Assembly (NCBI RefSeq): GCF_000474745.1 | Contig: NZ_ASJR01000009.1 | Location: forward strand, 1 to 64,000 | Direction: 5' to 3' | Origin: Chitinivibrio alkaliphilus ACht1 | GTDB lineage: Bacteria; Fibrobacterota; Chitinivibrionia; Chitinivibrionales; Chitinivibrionaceae | DNA: 64,000 bases | Shown: in pieces, positions 52,162 through 60,799 of the stretch | How the letters are laid out: every line of letters begins with the position of its first letter | How positions within the stretch are numbered: the first letter of the stretch is position 1 | Translations under genes and position numbers: made by a program | Notes under the pieces: generated by a model | Seen by the model: only the letters and a program-made list of their open reading frames with translations | What the model was told of the DNA's origin: nothing | Database searches by the model: none

Positions 52162-54081
52162 ATGATACAACTTAAGAATATTGAAAAGCAGTTTGGTGAT
52201 AAAGTCATATATGGTGGCGCGAATCTCACTCTCACGGAGTCTGAGAAATATGCCTTGGTGGGACGAAATGGCGCAGGAAAATCTCTTCTGTTTCGTATGC
52301 TCACCGGTCATGAAGAGCTGGATAGGGGAACCTTGTCCATACCGCCTAATCTTCGCATGGGGTATCTTCCGCAGGAAGTAGAAGAGTATGATCGGGAGAA
52401 AACTCCCTTGGAAATTACCATGGAGCCCTATGCAGCCTACCTTGCCGATGAGGATGTTTTTTCACAAATCGAATCAGAGGGTGGGGCAGAAAATTTAGAG
52501 CGGGTCTCACAGTATATTGAGAATATGGAGCGCTTTGATTTATACTCTTTAGAGTCTCGTGCCGCAGCTATTCTTGCAGGGCTTGGCCTCACTGATGAAC
52601 AAATTAAGAATCCCTTGGAAGAGCTTTCCGGTGGGTTTCGTATGCGTGTCTTTTTGGCCCGGCTCTTGCTTACAGACCCTGATTTTATCCTGCTTGATGA
52701 ACCTACCAATCACTTGGATATGGACTCTCTTATCTGGCTTGAGCGGTTTTTACGGGGCTTCTCCGGTGGGTTTCTTATCATTAGTCATGATATTGCCTTT
52801 CTCAACCGTGTGTGTCGGGTTACTGTGGAAGTGTATCATAAGACCTTTCTTAGTCATAAGGGAAGTGTGACGGAGTATTATGCGTGGAAGGCTGAACAGC
52901 AACGGCTTTCAGAGAAACGTGCAGAGAATGTACAGCAAAAAATGGAACAGCTTGAACGATTTATTACCCGGTTTAAGAGTAAGGCCACCAAGGCACGGCA
53001 GGCACAGGCTAAGATGAAGCAGCTTGAACGACTACAGGAAGAGCTTCCCGAAGAGGTTGTGCAGGAGAAAAGGCTTTCTTTCCGTCTGCCCTCACCCGAT
53101 GACTGCGGTACGGTGCCTATAAAGCTCAATAATCTTTCTGCAGGATATGATACCACCACAGTTCTTGATTCGGTAAATATTACCGTTGGGCGGGGTGAAA
53201 AGATTGCTGTTATTGGACCGAATGGAGCCGGTAAGTCAACATTTCTTAAGGTGTGCAGTGGAGAGTTGCCGCCACAGAAAGGAGAGGTTGCGTACAGTTC
53301 TAAAGCGCGTATTTCTCTTTTTAATCAATATCGGGTACAAGAGCTAAACCCGGCCCTTTCTGTGTATGAGAGTGTGGTGGCTCATACGGGCGAGAACCGC
53401 CCGCAAGAGATTCGTACGCTCTTGGGTACATTCCTTTTTTCCGGGGCGGAGGTGGATACGCCGGTATCTGTACTCTCCGGAGGTGAAAAATCCCGTCTCT
53501 CCCTCCTTCTTCTTTTGGCGAAGCCGGGAAATGTTCTTCTCCTTGATGAACCAACAAACCATCTTGATATTCAAGGAATTGAATCTTTAGCAACGGCGTT
53601 GCACGAGTACACAGGAACGGTGGTTCTTGTATCCCACAACGAGTATTTAATTGAAGCGGTGGCCGACAGAATTATCGAGGTTCGTCCGGGGGTTGTACGT
53701 GATTATCCGGGAAATTTACACGATTATCGCTATTTTGTAGAGACGACCCACAAAACAGATACCTCTCAGAAAAAGCAGGGGGGAGCATCGTCTCATTCTT
53801 CTGAAAACAATTCGAAGCAACGGAGACGAGAACTCTATGAAGAGCGAAAACGTTTGAAGGGCATCATTGATCGCACAGAGCGGAGTATTTCCGAACTGGA
53901 GGCGCAGATAGAGGAAATTAATACAATTCTCTATGCAGATGAGAATAGTCACGCCCACACCCTTCTTGCGGAAAAGCAAGGTGAGAAGTTACGGGTGGAG
54001 GAGAATCTTGCACAGGAGATGGATCAGTGGGAGAATGCTCAGGAGATGTTTGCTGAAATAGAGGATGCTCTGGGCCAATAA
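52162..54081 (+). CDS. ABC-F family ribosome-associated ATPase
   Basis: 639 residues with two ATPase cassettes and no membrane domain. Cassette 1 has Walker A VGRNGAGKS, signature LSGGFRMRVF, and Walker B FILLDEPTNHLDMDSL. An arginine- and lysine-rich linker (about 240-310) joins it to cassette 2 with IGPNGAGKS, LSGGEKSRLSLL and LLLDEPTNHLDI. A C-terminal coiled coil (about 560-639) follows. ABC-F proteins act at the ribosomal E site to relieve stalling; Uup or YfmR types have such a C-terminal coiled coil. GGGGAG lies before ATG. The rpmB terminator begins at its stop codon on the other strand. Confidence 0.92.
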   Translation: MIQLKNIEKQFGDKVIYGGANLTLTESEKYALVGRNGAGKSLLFRMLTGHEELDRGTLSIPPNLRMGYLPQEVEEYDREKTPLEITMEPYAAYLADEDVFSQIESEGGAENLERVSQYIENMERFDLYSLESRAAAILAGLGLTDEQIKNPLEELSGGFRMRVFLARLLLTDPDFILLDEPTNHLDMDSLIWLERFLRGFSGGFLIISHDIAFLNRVCRVTVEVYHKTFLSHKGSVTEYYAWKAEQQRLSEKRAENVQQKMEQLERFITRFKSKATKARQAQAKMKQLERLQEELPEEVVQEKRLSFRLPSPDDCGTVPIKLNNLSAGYDTTTVLDSVNITVGRGEKIAVIGPNGAGKSTFLKVCSGELPPQKGEVAYSSKARISLFNQYRVQELNPALSVYESVVAHTGENRPQEIRTLLGTFLFSGAEVDTPVSVLSGGEKSRLSLLLLLAKPGNVLLLDEPTNHLDIQGIESLATALHEYTGTVVLVSHNEYLIEAVADRIIEVRPGVVRDYPGNLHDYRYFVETTHKTDTSQKKQGGASSHSSENNSKQRRRELYEERKRLKGIIDRTERSISELEAQIEEINTILYADENSHAHTLLAEKQGEKLRVEENLAQEMDQWENAQEMFAEIEDALGQ

Positions 54082-54110
54082 AAAAGGCTTCCTGTAGCAA
54101 CAGAAAGCCT
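54080..54110 (-). terminator. Rho-independent terminator of rpmB
   Basis: On the minus strand AGGCTT-TCTGT pairs with ACAGG-AAGCCT and runs into six Ts. On the plus strand there is no T run, so it acts on rpmB only. Confidence 0.85.
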
Positions 54111-54133
54111 CTGTGATTGATTCGTCGTATCCC

Positions 54134-54307
54134 CTACATAGATTTGAGGCATTTGGTGCATATCTTTACGGTGCGTCGTTCACCTGCTACATCCACCTTT
54201 TTATTATGCAAATTGGGTTTAAACTGACGTTTATTCACATTGTGAGCGTGAGAAACGCTATTTCCTGATACGGGAGCTTTCCCACAATAATGACAAACTT
54301 TCGACAT
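54134..54307 (-). CDS. rpmB: Ribosomal protein L28, zinc-binding form
   Basis: 57 residues, a component of the 50S subunit. The start MSKVCHYCGKAP, the middle SVSHAHNVNKRQFKPN and the end VKICTKCLKSM are typical. Both CxxC pairs are present, so this is the zinc-binding variant; no zinc-free paralogue is in the window. GGAGG lies eight bases before the ATG. A clear promoter upstream and a terminator downstream make it a single-gene transcript. Confidence 0.95.
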   Translation of the reverse strand: MSKVCHYCGKAPVSGNSVSHAHNVNKRQFKPNLHNKKVDVAGERRTVKICTKCLKSM

Positions 54308-54340
54308 GGTAGTATCCTCCGGGTTTTTATTCCTGCCTAA

Positions 54341-54368
54341 AATATATAAGGGGGGATGGCGAAAACAA
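54341..54368 (-). promoter_or_regulatory. Sigma-70 promoter of rpmB
   Basis: On the minus strand TTGTTT (54368-54363) and TATATT (54346-54341) are separated by 16 bp. The initiation point would fall about 25 bp before the ATG. Confidence 0.65.
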
Positions 54369-54371
54369 TAT

Positions 54372-55637
54372 TTATTTATTGCTAACTTTCATTTCTCCTC
54401 GGACAATGCGGAATATTTTTCCTGTGGCTTCACTCTTCACTTTATGTACTTCTCGGTAGAGGCGCACCATGGTTCCCGAATGTATTGTACCGGCAATAGT
54501 GACATACCCTGATTGATCAAAGTCTTTCTCCAGTTCTTCTTCAATAAGAAGCAGGTTTTTCCGAATGAGATTGAGTTTTTTTTCTATAGATTTTAGTTGA
54601 TTTGCCTCATTGACAACTTGCTGTTTTACTTTCGGCGAGAGGGCGTCAGAGCCAACCTTGGAGATAAGTTTCTTTTTGTTTTTAATATCCCGCATAAGGG
54701 GCATCTGCTGTTTTTCAAGAAGGGAGAGAGCCTCCGTAAGTTGCTGTCGTTTATTTTGAAGTTCGCGTCGCTGTTTGTCATCAACGATAAGCTCTGTTTT
54801 TGTATTGTCTTTATTACCTGAATGGCCTATTTCTATTGATTGTTCTGCTTCAACCATGCCACCAATAACTTTGGCGTTTGTTTCTGCCTGGAAATTCTTA
54901 CAGTAACAGGAGCAGTGCAGAAGGGAGTTTTCCACATTTATCAGCCCTTCAGTTTCTAAGGTGCAGTTTTGCGCAAAGTTGACATTGACTCGTTTGGGAG
55001 AGTATATGTATGCCGTATCCTTTCCGATGATGCCCTGTTCAATTTGAACGGACCCTTCTTTTGATTTGATGGTTGCCGCCTCCACATCTCCATGAATCAA
55101 GACATCGTCCCCTCCTTCTACGGTAAATCCTGGTCGCACGCTTCCGTTGATAATAATTCGTCCCGGAAAGCTAATATTGCCTACTTCAAAATCAACATCA
55201 CCGGGTATTTCGAGATAGTCTTTGAGAACCAGAAGATCCTTGTCTTTTGACAATACGCCATTTTTTTCAGCAATTAATTGCGTACCGTCCTTGGAGACGC
55301 TGATGTTTTCTGAGGGGTTAAGCACGTAGGGTTTGCCCGGTGTAGGAGGAATCTCTTCTCCTGTTACTGCTTTTCCGGGAGTTCCTTCGGTGGGGGGGAT
55401 TTGCTCCGCAATTATATCCCCTCTGCTTAACTGCGTAATACTTTTAACTTCACGAAAGTCGACACTTCCATCATCCTTTACGCTGGGAGTGAGATCTTTG
55501 CTCAGGGAGACCTTGTACTCTATACCGCCATTTTTGCCGGGGATGGGTTCTGTTCCCATGGCAACGGGGACGTTCTCTTCGATGAGCTCTTCTTCTACAA
55601 TTTTTTCCAAGGCGGCCTCATCAATTCCAAAAACCAC
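54372..55637 (-). CDS. FapA/DUF342 protein, main part (C-terminal of split gene)
   Basis: Reads from a GTG at 55637 for 421 residues. It carries the FapA (DUF342) beta-helix core (NISFPGRIIINGSVRPGFTV, GGDVLIHGDVEAATIKSKEG) and a C-terminal coiled coil (about 285-385). The start VVFGIDEAALEKIVEE is an internal FapA motif, not an N-terminus. The missing front is encoded in another frame at 55595-55999. Adding one G to the CCCC (plus strand) at 55637-55640 joins LKKKG to VVFGIDE. DUF342 proteins are polymer-forming-like and often linked to c-di-GMP or cell-surface functions; the role here is unknown. Confidence 0.8.
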   Translation of the reverse strand: MVFGIDEAALEKIVEEELIEENVPVAMGTEPIPGKNGGIEYKVSLSKDLTPSVKDDGSVDFREVKSITQLSRGDIIAEQIPPTEGTPGKAVTGEEIPPTPGKPYVLNPSENISVSKDGTQLIAEKNGVLSKDKDLLVLKDYLEIPGDVDFEVGNISFPGRIIINGSVRPGFTVEGGDDVLIHGDVEAATIKSKEGSVQIEQGIIGKDTAYIYSPKRVNVNFAQNCTLETEGLINVENSLLHCSCYCKNFQAETNAKVIGGMVEAEQSIEIGHSGNKDNTKTELIVDDKQRRELQNKRQQLTEALSLLEKQQMPLMRDIKNKKKLISKVGSDALSPKVKQQVVNEANQLKSIEKKLNLIRKNLLLIEEELEKDFDQSGYVTIAGTIHSGTMVRLYREVHKVKSEATGKIFRIVRGEMKVSNK

Positions 55638-55999
55638 CCCTTCTTTTTGAGTTTATACCGAAGTACATCCACGGTAAGGGGGAAGTCTTCATCAAGGTAT
55701 TCTCGTTTCACCATGAGGGTTGCTCGAAGTGCTTTTATCTTTGTAATAAGATAGGAATCATATTCTTCTTGGTAATACACAAAGATGGGACCAATTGGTT
55801 CAAAGGCATTACTTTCTTTCTCGATAACCGACTTAATGGTTGGTAGGTCTGCATTAACCACCCGGTTTTCTGTAAGTATGTTTTGTATGCCCTTGAAGAT
55901 GGTTGCCTTATCTTGAGTTGGGTCGATCTTTATCTCTACGGAAGGACCGTGTTCCCGAACAGCAACTAATGGTTCAAGTATATGTTTTTTTACACTCAT
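55595..55999 (-). CDS. FapA/DUF342 protein, N-terminal part of split gene
   Basis: From ATG 55999, about 120 residues belong to the FapA N-terminal domain (ATIFKGIQNILTENRVVNAD, YLDEDFPLTVDVLRYKLKKKG). The frame then runs into 14 unrelated residues (WFLELMRPP) and stops at 55595, overlapping the main part. Together the two pieces give a normal FapA of about 540 residues. The break coincides with a four-base homopolymer, so a single missing base in the sequence is the simplest explanation; a true frameshift mutation or recoding is possible. Confidence 0.75.
   Translation of the reverse strand: MSVKKHILEPLVAVREHGPSVEIKIDPTQDKATIFKGIQNILTENRVVNADLPTIKSVIEKESNAFEPIGPIFVYYQEEYDSYLITKIKALRATLMVKREYLDEDFPLTVDVLRYKLKKKGWFLELMRPPWKKL
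55637..55640 (-). other. Homopolymer at the fapA frame break
   Basis: CCCC on the plus strand (GGGG in the gene). Five bases would restore K-G-V-V-F-G in one continuous frame. Confidence 0.6.
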
Positions 56000-56134
56000 A
56001 TTCCCGCCGTATGTCAATGACAAGGATGCACACTTTTGCACCCCTTACTAATATAATCATACGGTATAACGCGTGAAGGTGCAACTTTTTTTGCAAAGTT
56101 TTATATTAAGGCAAATATGTAATAAGGAGTAGAG

Positions 56135-57895
56135 ATGATACCTCTTCGAGTTGAGATAGAGCAAGTGTTACAATCTGCCTTTGGTCGCCTTGGGTATGAT
56201 GCGGCGTATGCACGAACAGTGCGATCAAATCGTCCTGATTTATGTCAATTTCAATGTAATGGTGCTTTGGCCATGGCTAAGAAGGTTGGAAAAGCACCGC
56301 GGGAGATTGCCGGTGATATCGTGGCACTGCTTGTGGATGACACTCGGTTTTCCCGTGTTGAAATTGCGGGGCCGGGGTTTATCAATATGACCCTCTCCGA
56401 TACCTATTTGGCTTCATATGGTTCACAGAGTGCACATGAAGAGCCCACGTGGGACAGTACCGGCAAAACCGTTGTGGTCGATTTTGCCGGTCCTAATGTG
56501 GCAAAACCCATGCATGTGGGACATTTGCGATCCGCCATTATTGGCGATTCTCTGCAACGGCTCTTTCGAACAGTGGGGTATAATGTAATCAGTGATAATC
56601 ATCTCGGTGACTGGGGTACACAAATGGGCATGCTGATTACGGAGTTGCAGCGTCGTATGCCCGAGCTTCCCTATTTCGATTCGTTGCAAACAGAAGGGTT
56701 TCCAGAAACTCCTCCCTTGACAATTCATGAGCTTGAGACAATGTATCCCGAAGCCAGTAAAGCGTGCAAAGAAGACCCAGAACGGATGAAAGAGGCCGTG
56801 GAAGCAACGGATGAACTCCAAAGAGGCCGTCCGGGGTATCTTGCATTATGGAAGCATTTTGTGGCTCTTTCGACGGAAACCTTACACCGGGACTTTTCTC
56901 GCCTGGGAGTACATTTTGATCACTGGCTTGGAGAGAGTTTTTACATGGATCGTATGGGGCGTGTTGTAGAAGAATTGACCCGTGATGGCTTTGTGTATGA
57001 GAGCCAGGGGGCGCAGGTTATGGACGTGTCACGTCCTGATGATTCTAAGGAAATTCCGCCGGTTATGCTCGAAAAATCCGGTGGTGGGTTTCTCTATGCA
57101 ACCTCCGATATCGCAACCATTGAGTATCGCATGAAGGAGTTTTCTCCGGCCCGGATCTGTTATGTCGTAGACAAGCGGCAGGCCCTTCACTTTGAACAGG
57201 TTTTTCGTGCAGTGCGTATGGCAGAGATTGTTTCCCATACGGTTTCCTTGGAGCATGTTGGTTTTGGAACGGTAAATGGCAAAGATGGGAAGCCCTTTAA
57301 AACCCGTGAAGGCGGTGTTATGAAGCTTGCCGAATTGATGGATTTGGTTATCAATCGTGCCGCAGAACGTATGGAGGAGTCGGGGATTGGCAGAGATGCT
57401 TCCGAAGAAGAGAAGAACGAGATTGCTCGTATGGTTGGTATTGCAGCTTTGAAATTTGCCGATCTTTCAAACCACCGTCTCTCTGATTATGTTTTTGATA
57501 TTGACAAGTTTAGCCGCTTTGAAGGTAAAACCGGCCCTTATATTCTCTATTCCGCAGTACGAATAAAGTCAATTCTCCGCAAGGTTCAAGCTGCGGGGTT
57601 TTCCTCTGGCGAGATTCTCCCCTTTCGTCACGACTCAGAACGGGATCTCCTGCTTGAATTAGGGCGTCTTGGTGATGTCTATGAAAAAGCTGCCGAAGAT
57701 TGTGCGCCTAATTATTTGTGCGATTATGTGTATGACCTTTCACAGGTTTTTAACCGGTTTTATCGTGATTGTCATATTATGAAAGAAGCAGACACGGCGC
57801 TGAGGGGGAGTTGGATTAGCCTTTGTCAATGGACGCTTAAAACCGTGGAAGATGTTCTGAGCATTTTAGGTATTGTGGTCCCGGAGAAAATGTAA
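56135..57895 (+). CDS. argS: Arginyl-tRNA synthetase
   Basis: Charges tRNA-Arg. 586 residues, a normal class Ia enzyme. The N-terminal Add1 domain is followed by the HIGH motif as ANVAKPMHVGHLRSAIIG. The region GKPFKTREGGVMKL occupies the KMSKS position, as usual in ArgRS, and the anticodon-binding domain shows YILYSAVRIKSILRK and FNRFYRDCHIM. AAGGAG precedes the ATG. It stands divergent from fapA. Confidence 0.96.
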   Translation: MIPLRVEIEQVLQSAFGRLGYDAAYARTVRSNRPDLCQFQCNGALAMAKKVGKAPREIAGDIVALLVDDTRFSRVEIAGPGFINMTLSDTYLASYGSQSAHEEPTWDSTGKTVVVDFAGPNVAKPMHVGHLRSAIIGDSLQRLFRTVGYNVISDNHLGDWGTQMGMLITELQRRMPELPYFDSLQTEGFPETPPLTIHELETMYPEASKACKEDPERMKEAVEATDELQRGRPGYLALWKHFVALSTETLHRDFSRLGVHFDHWLGESFYMDRMGRVVEELTRDGFVYESQGAQVMDVSRPDDSKEIPPVMLEKSGGGFLYATSDIATIEYRMKEFSPARICYVVDKRQALHFEQVFRAVRMAEIVSHTVSLEHVGFGTVNGKDGKPFKTREGGVMKLAELMDLVINRAAERMEESGIGRDASEEEKNEIARMVGIAALKFADLSNHRLSDYVFDIDKFSRFEGKTGPYILYSAVRIKSILRKVQAAGFSSGEILPFRHDSERDLLLELGRLGDVYEKAAEDCAPNYLCDYVYDLSQVFNRFYRDCHIMKEADTALRGSWISLCQWTLKTVEDVLSILGIVVPEKM

Positions 57896-57978
57896 ATCGG
57901 GACTTCTCTTTTTTTAGGGTTGCACTTTCTGATGAATATGATACCCTCTATATGGGTGTATTCATCACGGAAGTGCAT

Positions 57979-57988
57979 ATGAAAAAAA
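57979..57988 (+). other. ATG plus A7 run one base out of frame with the HEAT gene
   Basis: ATG 57979, five bases after GGAAG, would encode MKKAELLEKLSSPEEE and join the HEAT frame if the A7 at 57982-57988 were A6. With seven it stops after seven codons. Confidence 0.55.
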
Positions 57989-58030
57989 GCGGAGCTTCTT
58001 GAGAAACTATCTTCTCCTGAGGAAGAACAG

Positions 58031-58846
58031 GTGATTCAGGGGTTGCTGCGTTTTACCGCCCATGCATCCCCCCATGATTTAAAATACCTTATTCCTCTTG
58101 TCCAAAGTTCCAACGAACATATTTCCCATATTGCACGTGAAACCGCCGCAGATTTCATCAGAAATATTCTTTTAGATCGTCTTGAGGAGCTTTCCTGTGA
58201 GGAAGTACAGAAACTGATTGAGGTGGTGCGGAAACTGACTCCTGACTTTCTTGCCAATGTGTTGAGTGAGATTCGGCGCGGAAGTGAGGGACGCCGTGTC
58301 CATGCCATACAATTGCTACGATATATGAACGACGATGAGGTTGTACGAAAAGTCCTTATTACGCTCCTGCGCAGTAAGGTAACGCATGTACGAGCCACAG
58401 CGGTAAAAGTTCTGGGGTATTTTGTTAATTCTCTCGAGCATCACCTATTCCGTTCTATTTTGCAAGATTCTGATCCGCGAGTGCGTGCCAATGCGATTGA
58501 AGCTATTGAGATGCTTCATGAGCCCCGTTTGGTATACATGATTATTCGTTTCAAAAATGATCCCAATAATCGGGTTCGCGGCAATACTCTCAAGGCGCTA
58601 TACACTCTTGAAAAACGGGATGTGCTTCCTGATGTGCTGAAAATGATGACCAGTTCAGAAAAAAATATGATCCTTACTGCTTTGTGGCTCCTTACGGTTA
58701 TTCCTCTTTGTTCAAAAGAGCTGGAAGATCTTTGTGATCTCTATCTTGATCATGATGATGGCGACATACAACGCCGCGCCGCCTTGGCATGGGAGAAACT
58801 TCTCGGGTGGAAACAACAGCAGGCTGCTCCCCTCTCTCGACAATAG
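58031..58846 (+). CDS. HEAT-repeat protein
   Basis: 271 residues from a GTG at 58031, made of about six HEAT repeats (DVLKMMTSSEKNMILTALWL, LLRSKVTHVRATAVKVLGYF, ILQDSDPRVRANAIEAIEML), a scaffold for protein contacts. No catalytic motif is seen. GTG 58031 has no good ribosome site. The frame continues upstream as AELLEKLSSPEEEQ to an A7 run just after ATG 57979, which has GGAAG; one A fewer would give a start there and add about 17 residues. It lies between argS and nifS with no obvious link. Confidence 0.8.
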   Translation: MIQGLLRFTAHASPHDLKYLIPLVQSSNEHISHIARETAADFIRNILLDRLEELSCEEVQKLIEVVRKLTPDFLANVLSEIRRGSEGRRVHAIQLLRYMNDDEVVRKVLITLLRSKVTHVRATAVKVLGYFVNSLEHHLFRSILQDSDPRVRANAIEAIEMLHEPRLVYMIIRFKNDPNNRVRGNTLKALYTLEKRDVLPDVLKMMTSSEKNMILTALWLLTVIPLCSKELEDLCDLYLDHDDGDIQRRAALAWEKLLGWKQQQAAPLSRQ

Positions 58847-58939
58847 TTTACTCAATCGGTAGACTTTTTTGCGGAAAATCTGCACGGAAATCCCGCTTCT
58901 TTGTATATTTACGGGAGTACTACTGTTTTTGGAGTGAAT

Positions 58940-60115
58940 ATGAAACCTGTATATATGGATTATAATGCCACAACCCCGCTTCATCCCGCCGTGCAGGAGC
59001 GCATGAAGGCTGCCATGGATCTATATGGCAATCCTTCCAGTATGCACACCCAAGGCCGACAGGCCCGTGAGGAAATAGAAGCGGCTCGTGAGGAGGTCGC
59101 TTCCTTTGTGGGGGCACGCCCGAAAAATATCATTTTTGTGGGAAGTGGCTCTGAGGCGAACAATACCATTTTTAACCTTTTTCCCTGTCGACATCGTGAT
59201 TGTAGCCGCTCCATGTGCGGAAAGACCGAAATCGTGACAACGAAAATTGAACATCCGTGTATCCTTGAGTCTGCGAAAAAAGCAGAGTTGCGTGGAGTTG
59301 TGGTGAGATATCTTGATGTGGACCGCTTTGGACGCATCAATTTAGAACAATTGGCAGAGCTGGTTACAGAGAAAACCGCCCTTGTTTCCATTATGATGGT
59401 AAATAATGAAATTGGAACAATTCAGGATCTGGTTAGCGCTGGAAAAATTATTCATGCTAAAAACGCCTTGTTTCATACCGACGCCGTGCAGGCACTGGGA
59501 AAAATACCCATTGATGTGTCTGAGATTCGAGCGGACTTTATGTCCTTTTCTGCTCATAAGATCTACGGTCCCAAGGGAATAGGCGCTTTATATGTGGCCG
59601 ATAAAGCAGATTTTTGCCCCTTTATTTTGGGCGGACATCAAGAGCAGGGCCGCCGTGCCGGCACAGAGAACACTCTGGGCATTGTTGGCATGGGAGAGGC
59701 GGTTCGTCAGCGGAAGCAGGAGATGGAAGAAGAGGGTAAGCGGCTGTGGGACCTACGACGGTTTTTTATCTCAGAGCTTCGTAATCGCGTGGATGATGTT
59801 TCTATTAATGGCCATGAAACCGAGGTGATCCCCGGTACAGTTAACGTCTCTTTTCGCGGTGTAGAGGGCGAGTCAGTTCTCTTGTATCTTGATATGTTTG
59901 GCATTGCCGTTTCCACGGGATCTGCCTGTTCAACAGGTTCACTTGATCCATCCCATGTATTACTTGCCACGGCACATGATGCTGAAATGGCGCACGGATC
60001 AATTCGGTTTAGTTTTGGACGCGATACAACTCAGGAAGATGTCATTTATGTGTTAGACCATGTTGAGAGTACCATTACAAAGCTGCGGGAGATATCGACA
60101 GTATACAGAAAATAA
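58940..60115 (+). CDS. nifS: Cysteine desulfurase (NifS/IscS)
   Basis: A PLP enzyme that takes sulfur from cysteine for Fe-S clusters and tRNA thiolation. 391 residues. Key features: YMDYNATTPLHPAV, GSGSEANNTIF, ATKIEHPC-like TTKIEHPCILES, the PLP lysine in SFSAHKIYGPKGIGALY, and the persulfide cysteine loop STGSACSTGSLDPSHVL. An upstream TTG (58901) is ignored; ATG 58940 has GGAG five bases upstream. The nifU-like gene follows 12 bases later. Confidence 0.95.
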   Translation: MKPVYMDYNATTPLHPAVQERMKAAMDLYGNPSSMHTQGRQAREEIEAAREEVASFVGARPKNIIFVGSGSEANNTIFNLFPCRHRDCSRSMCGKTEIVTTKIEHPCILESAKKAELRGVVVRYLDVDRFGRINLEQLAELVTEKTALVSIMMVNNEIGTIQDLVSAGKIIHAKNALFHTDAVQALGKIPIDVSEIRADFMSFSAHKIYGPKGIGALYVADKADFCPFILGGHQEQGRRAGTENTLGIVGMGEAVRQRKQEMEEEGKRLWDLRRFFISELRNRVDDVSINGHETEVIPGTVNVSFRGVEGESVLLYLDMFGIAVSTGSACSTGSLDPSHVLLATAHDAEMAHGSIRFSFGRDTTQEDVIYVLDHVESTITKLREISTVYRK

Positions 60116-60127
60116 CAAGGAGTAACT

Positions 60128-60727
60128 ATGTCAGGTTGGGTGTATAGCGAAGTTGTGAAGGATCACTTTATTAATCCGCGGAATGCGTGGAAAAATGACG
60201 AAGATTTTGCCTATGACTGTATGGGGAAAGATGGGAATGTTCAGTGCGGCGATGAAATGCTTTTTGCCTTGCAGATAGATGCAGAGACAGAGAAAATCAT
60301 TGACTGTCGATGGCAGACCTTTGGGTGCGCCAGTGCCATTGCGAGCACGTCCATGTTGTCTGAAGCGATAAAGGGCTTAACCCTTGAAGAGGCCATGAAG
60401 ATAACCCCGAAGGATATTACGGAACGGCTTGGTGGTCTCCCCGATAACAAAATCCACTGCTCTGTATTGGGGGATAAGGCCCTTTGCGCTGCTGCAAATG
60501 ATTATTTTCGTAAAAACGGTATGGAAGATCGTGTCGTTGAGCCCAAGGCGAAGCTTATTTGTGAGTGTAAAAATGTGACAGATCTTGATATTGAAGAGTC
60601 TATTCTTGAAGGAAGTCGTACCTACACCGATCTACAGGATGATACCGGTCTGGGAACGGTGTGTGGCCGCTGTCGTGAGACGGCAGAATCTCTTTTGGAA
60701 CACTACATCGAGAAGCATTTTAAGTAG
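60128..60727 (+). CDS. nifU: IscU/NifU scaffold fused to a BFD-like [2Fe-2S] domain
   Basis: 199 residues. The first 125 form the IscU-type scaffold with cluster cysteines in NVQCGDEM, TFGCASAIAS and KIHCSVLG. Residues about 143-190 form a bacterioferritin-associated-ferredoxin-like domain with CECKNVTDLD and VCGRC, four cysteines for a permanent [2Fe-2S]. The C-terminal Nfu domain of full NifU is missing, so this is NifU without its third domain. It receives sulfur from NifS, its operon partner. AAGGAG precedes the ATG. Confidence 0.93.
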   Translation: MSGWVYSEVVKDHFINPRNAWKNDEDFAYDCMGKDGNVQCGDEMLFALQIDAETEKIIDCRWQTFGCASAIASTSMLSEAIKGLTLEEAMKITPKDITERLGGLPDNKIHCSVLGDKALCAAANDYFRKNGMEDRVVEPKAKLICECKNVTDLDIEESILEGSRTYTDLQDDTGLGTVCGRCRETAESLLEHYIEKHFK

Positions 60728-60799
60728 CGGTGTACCATGAGGGGGGATTTGTATATACATGTTGAAAGTGTTGATAACTGTTAATAACAAGAGGTGTTC

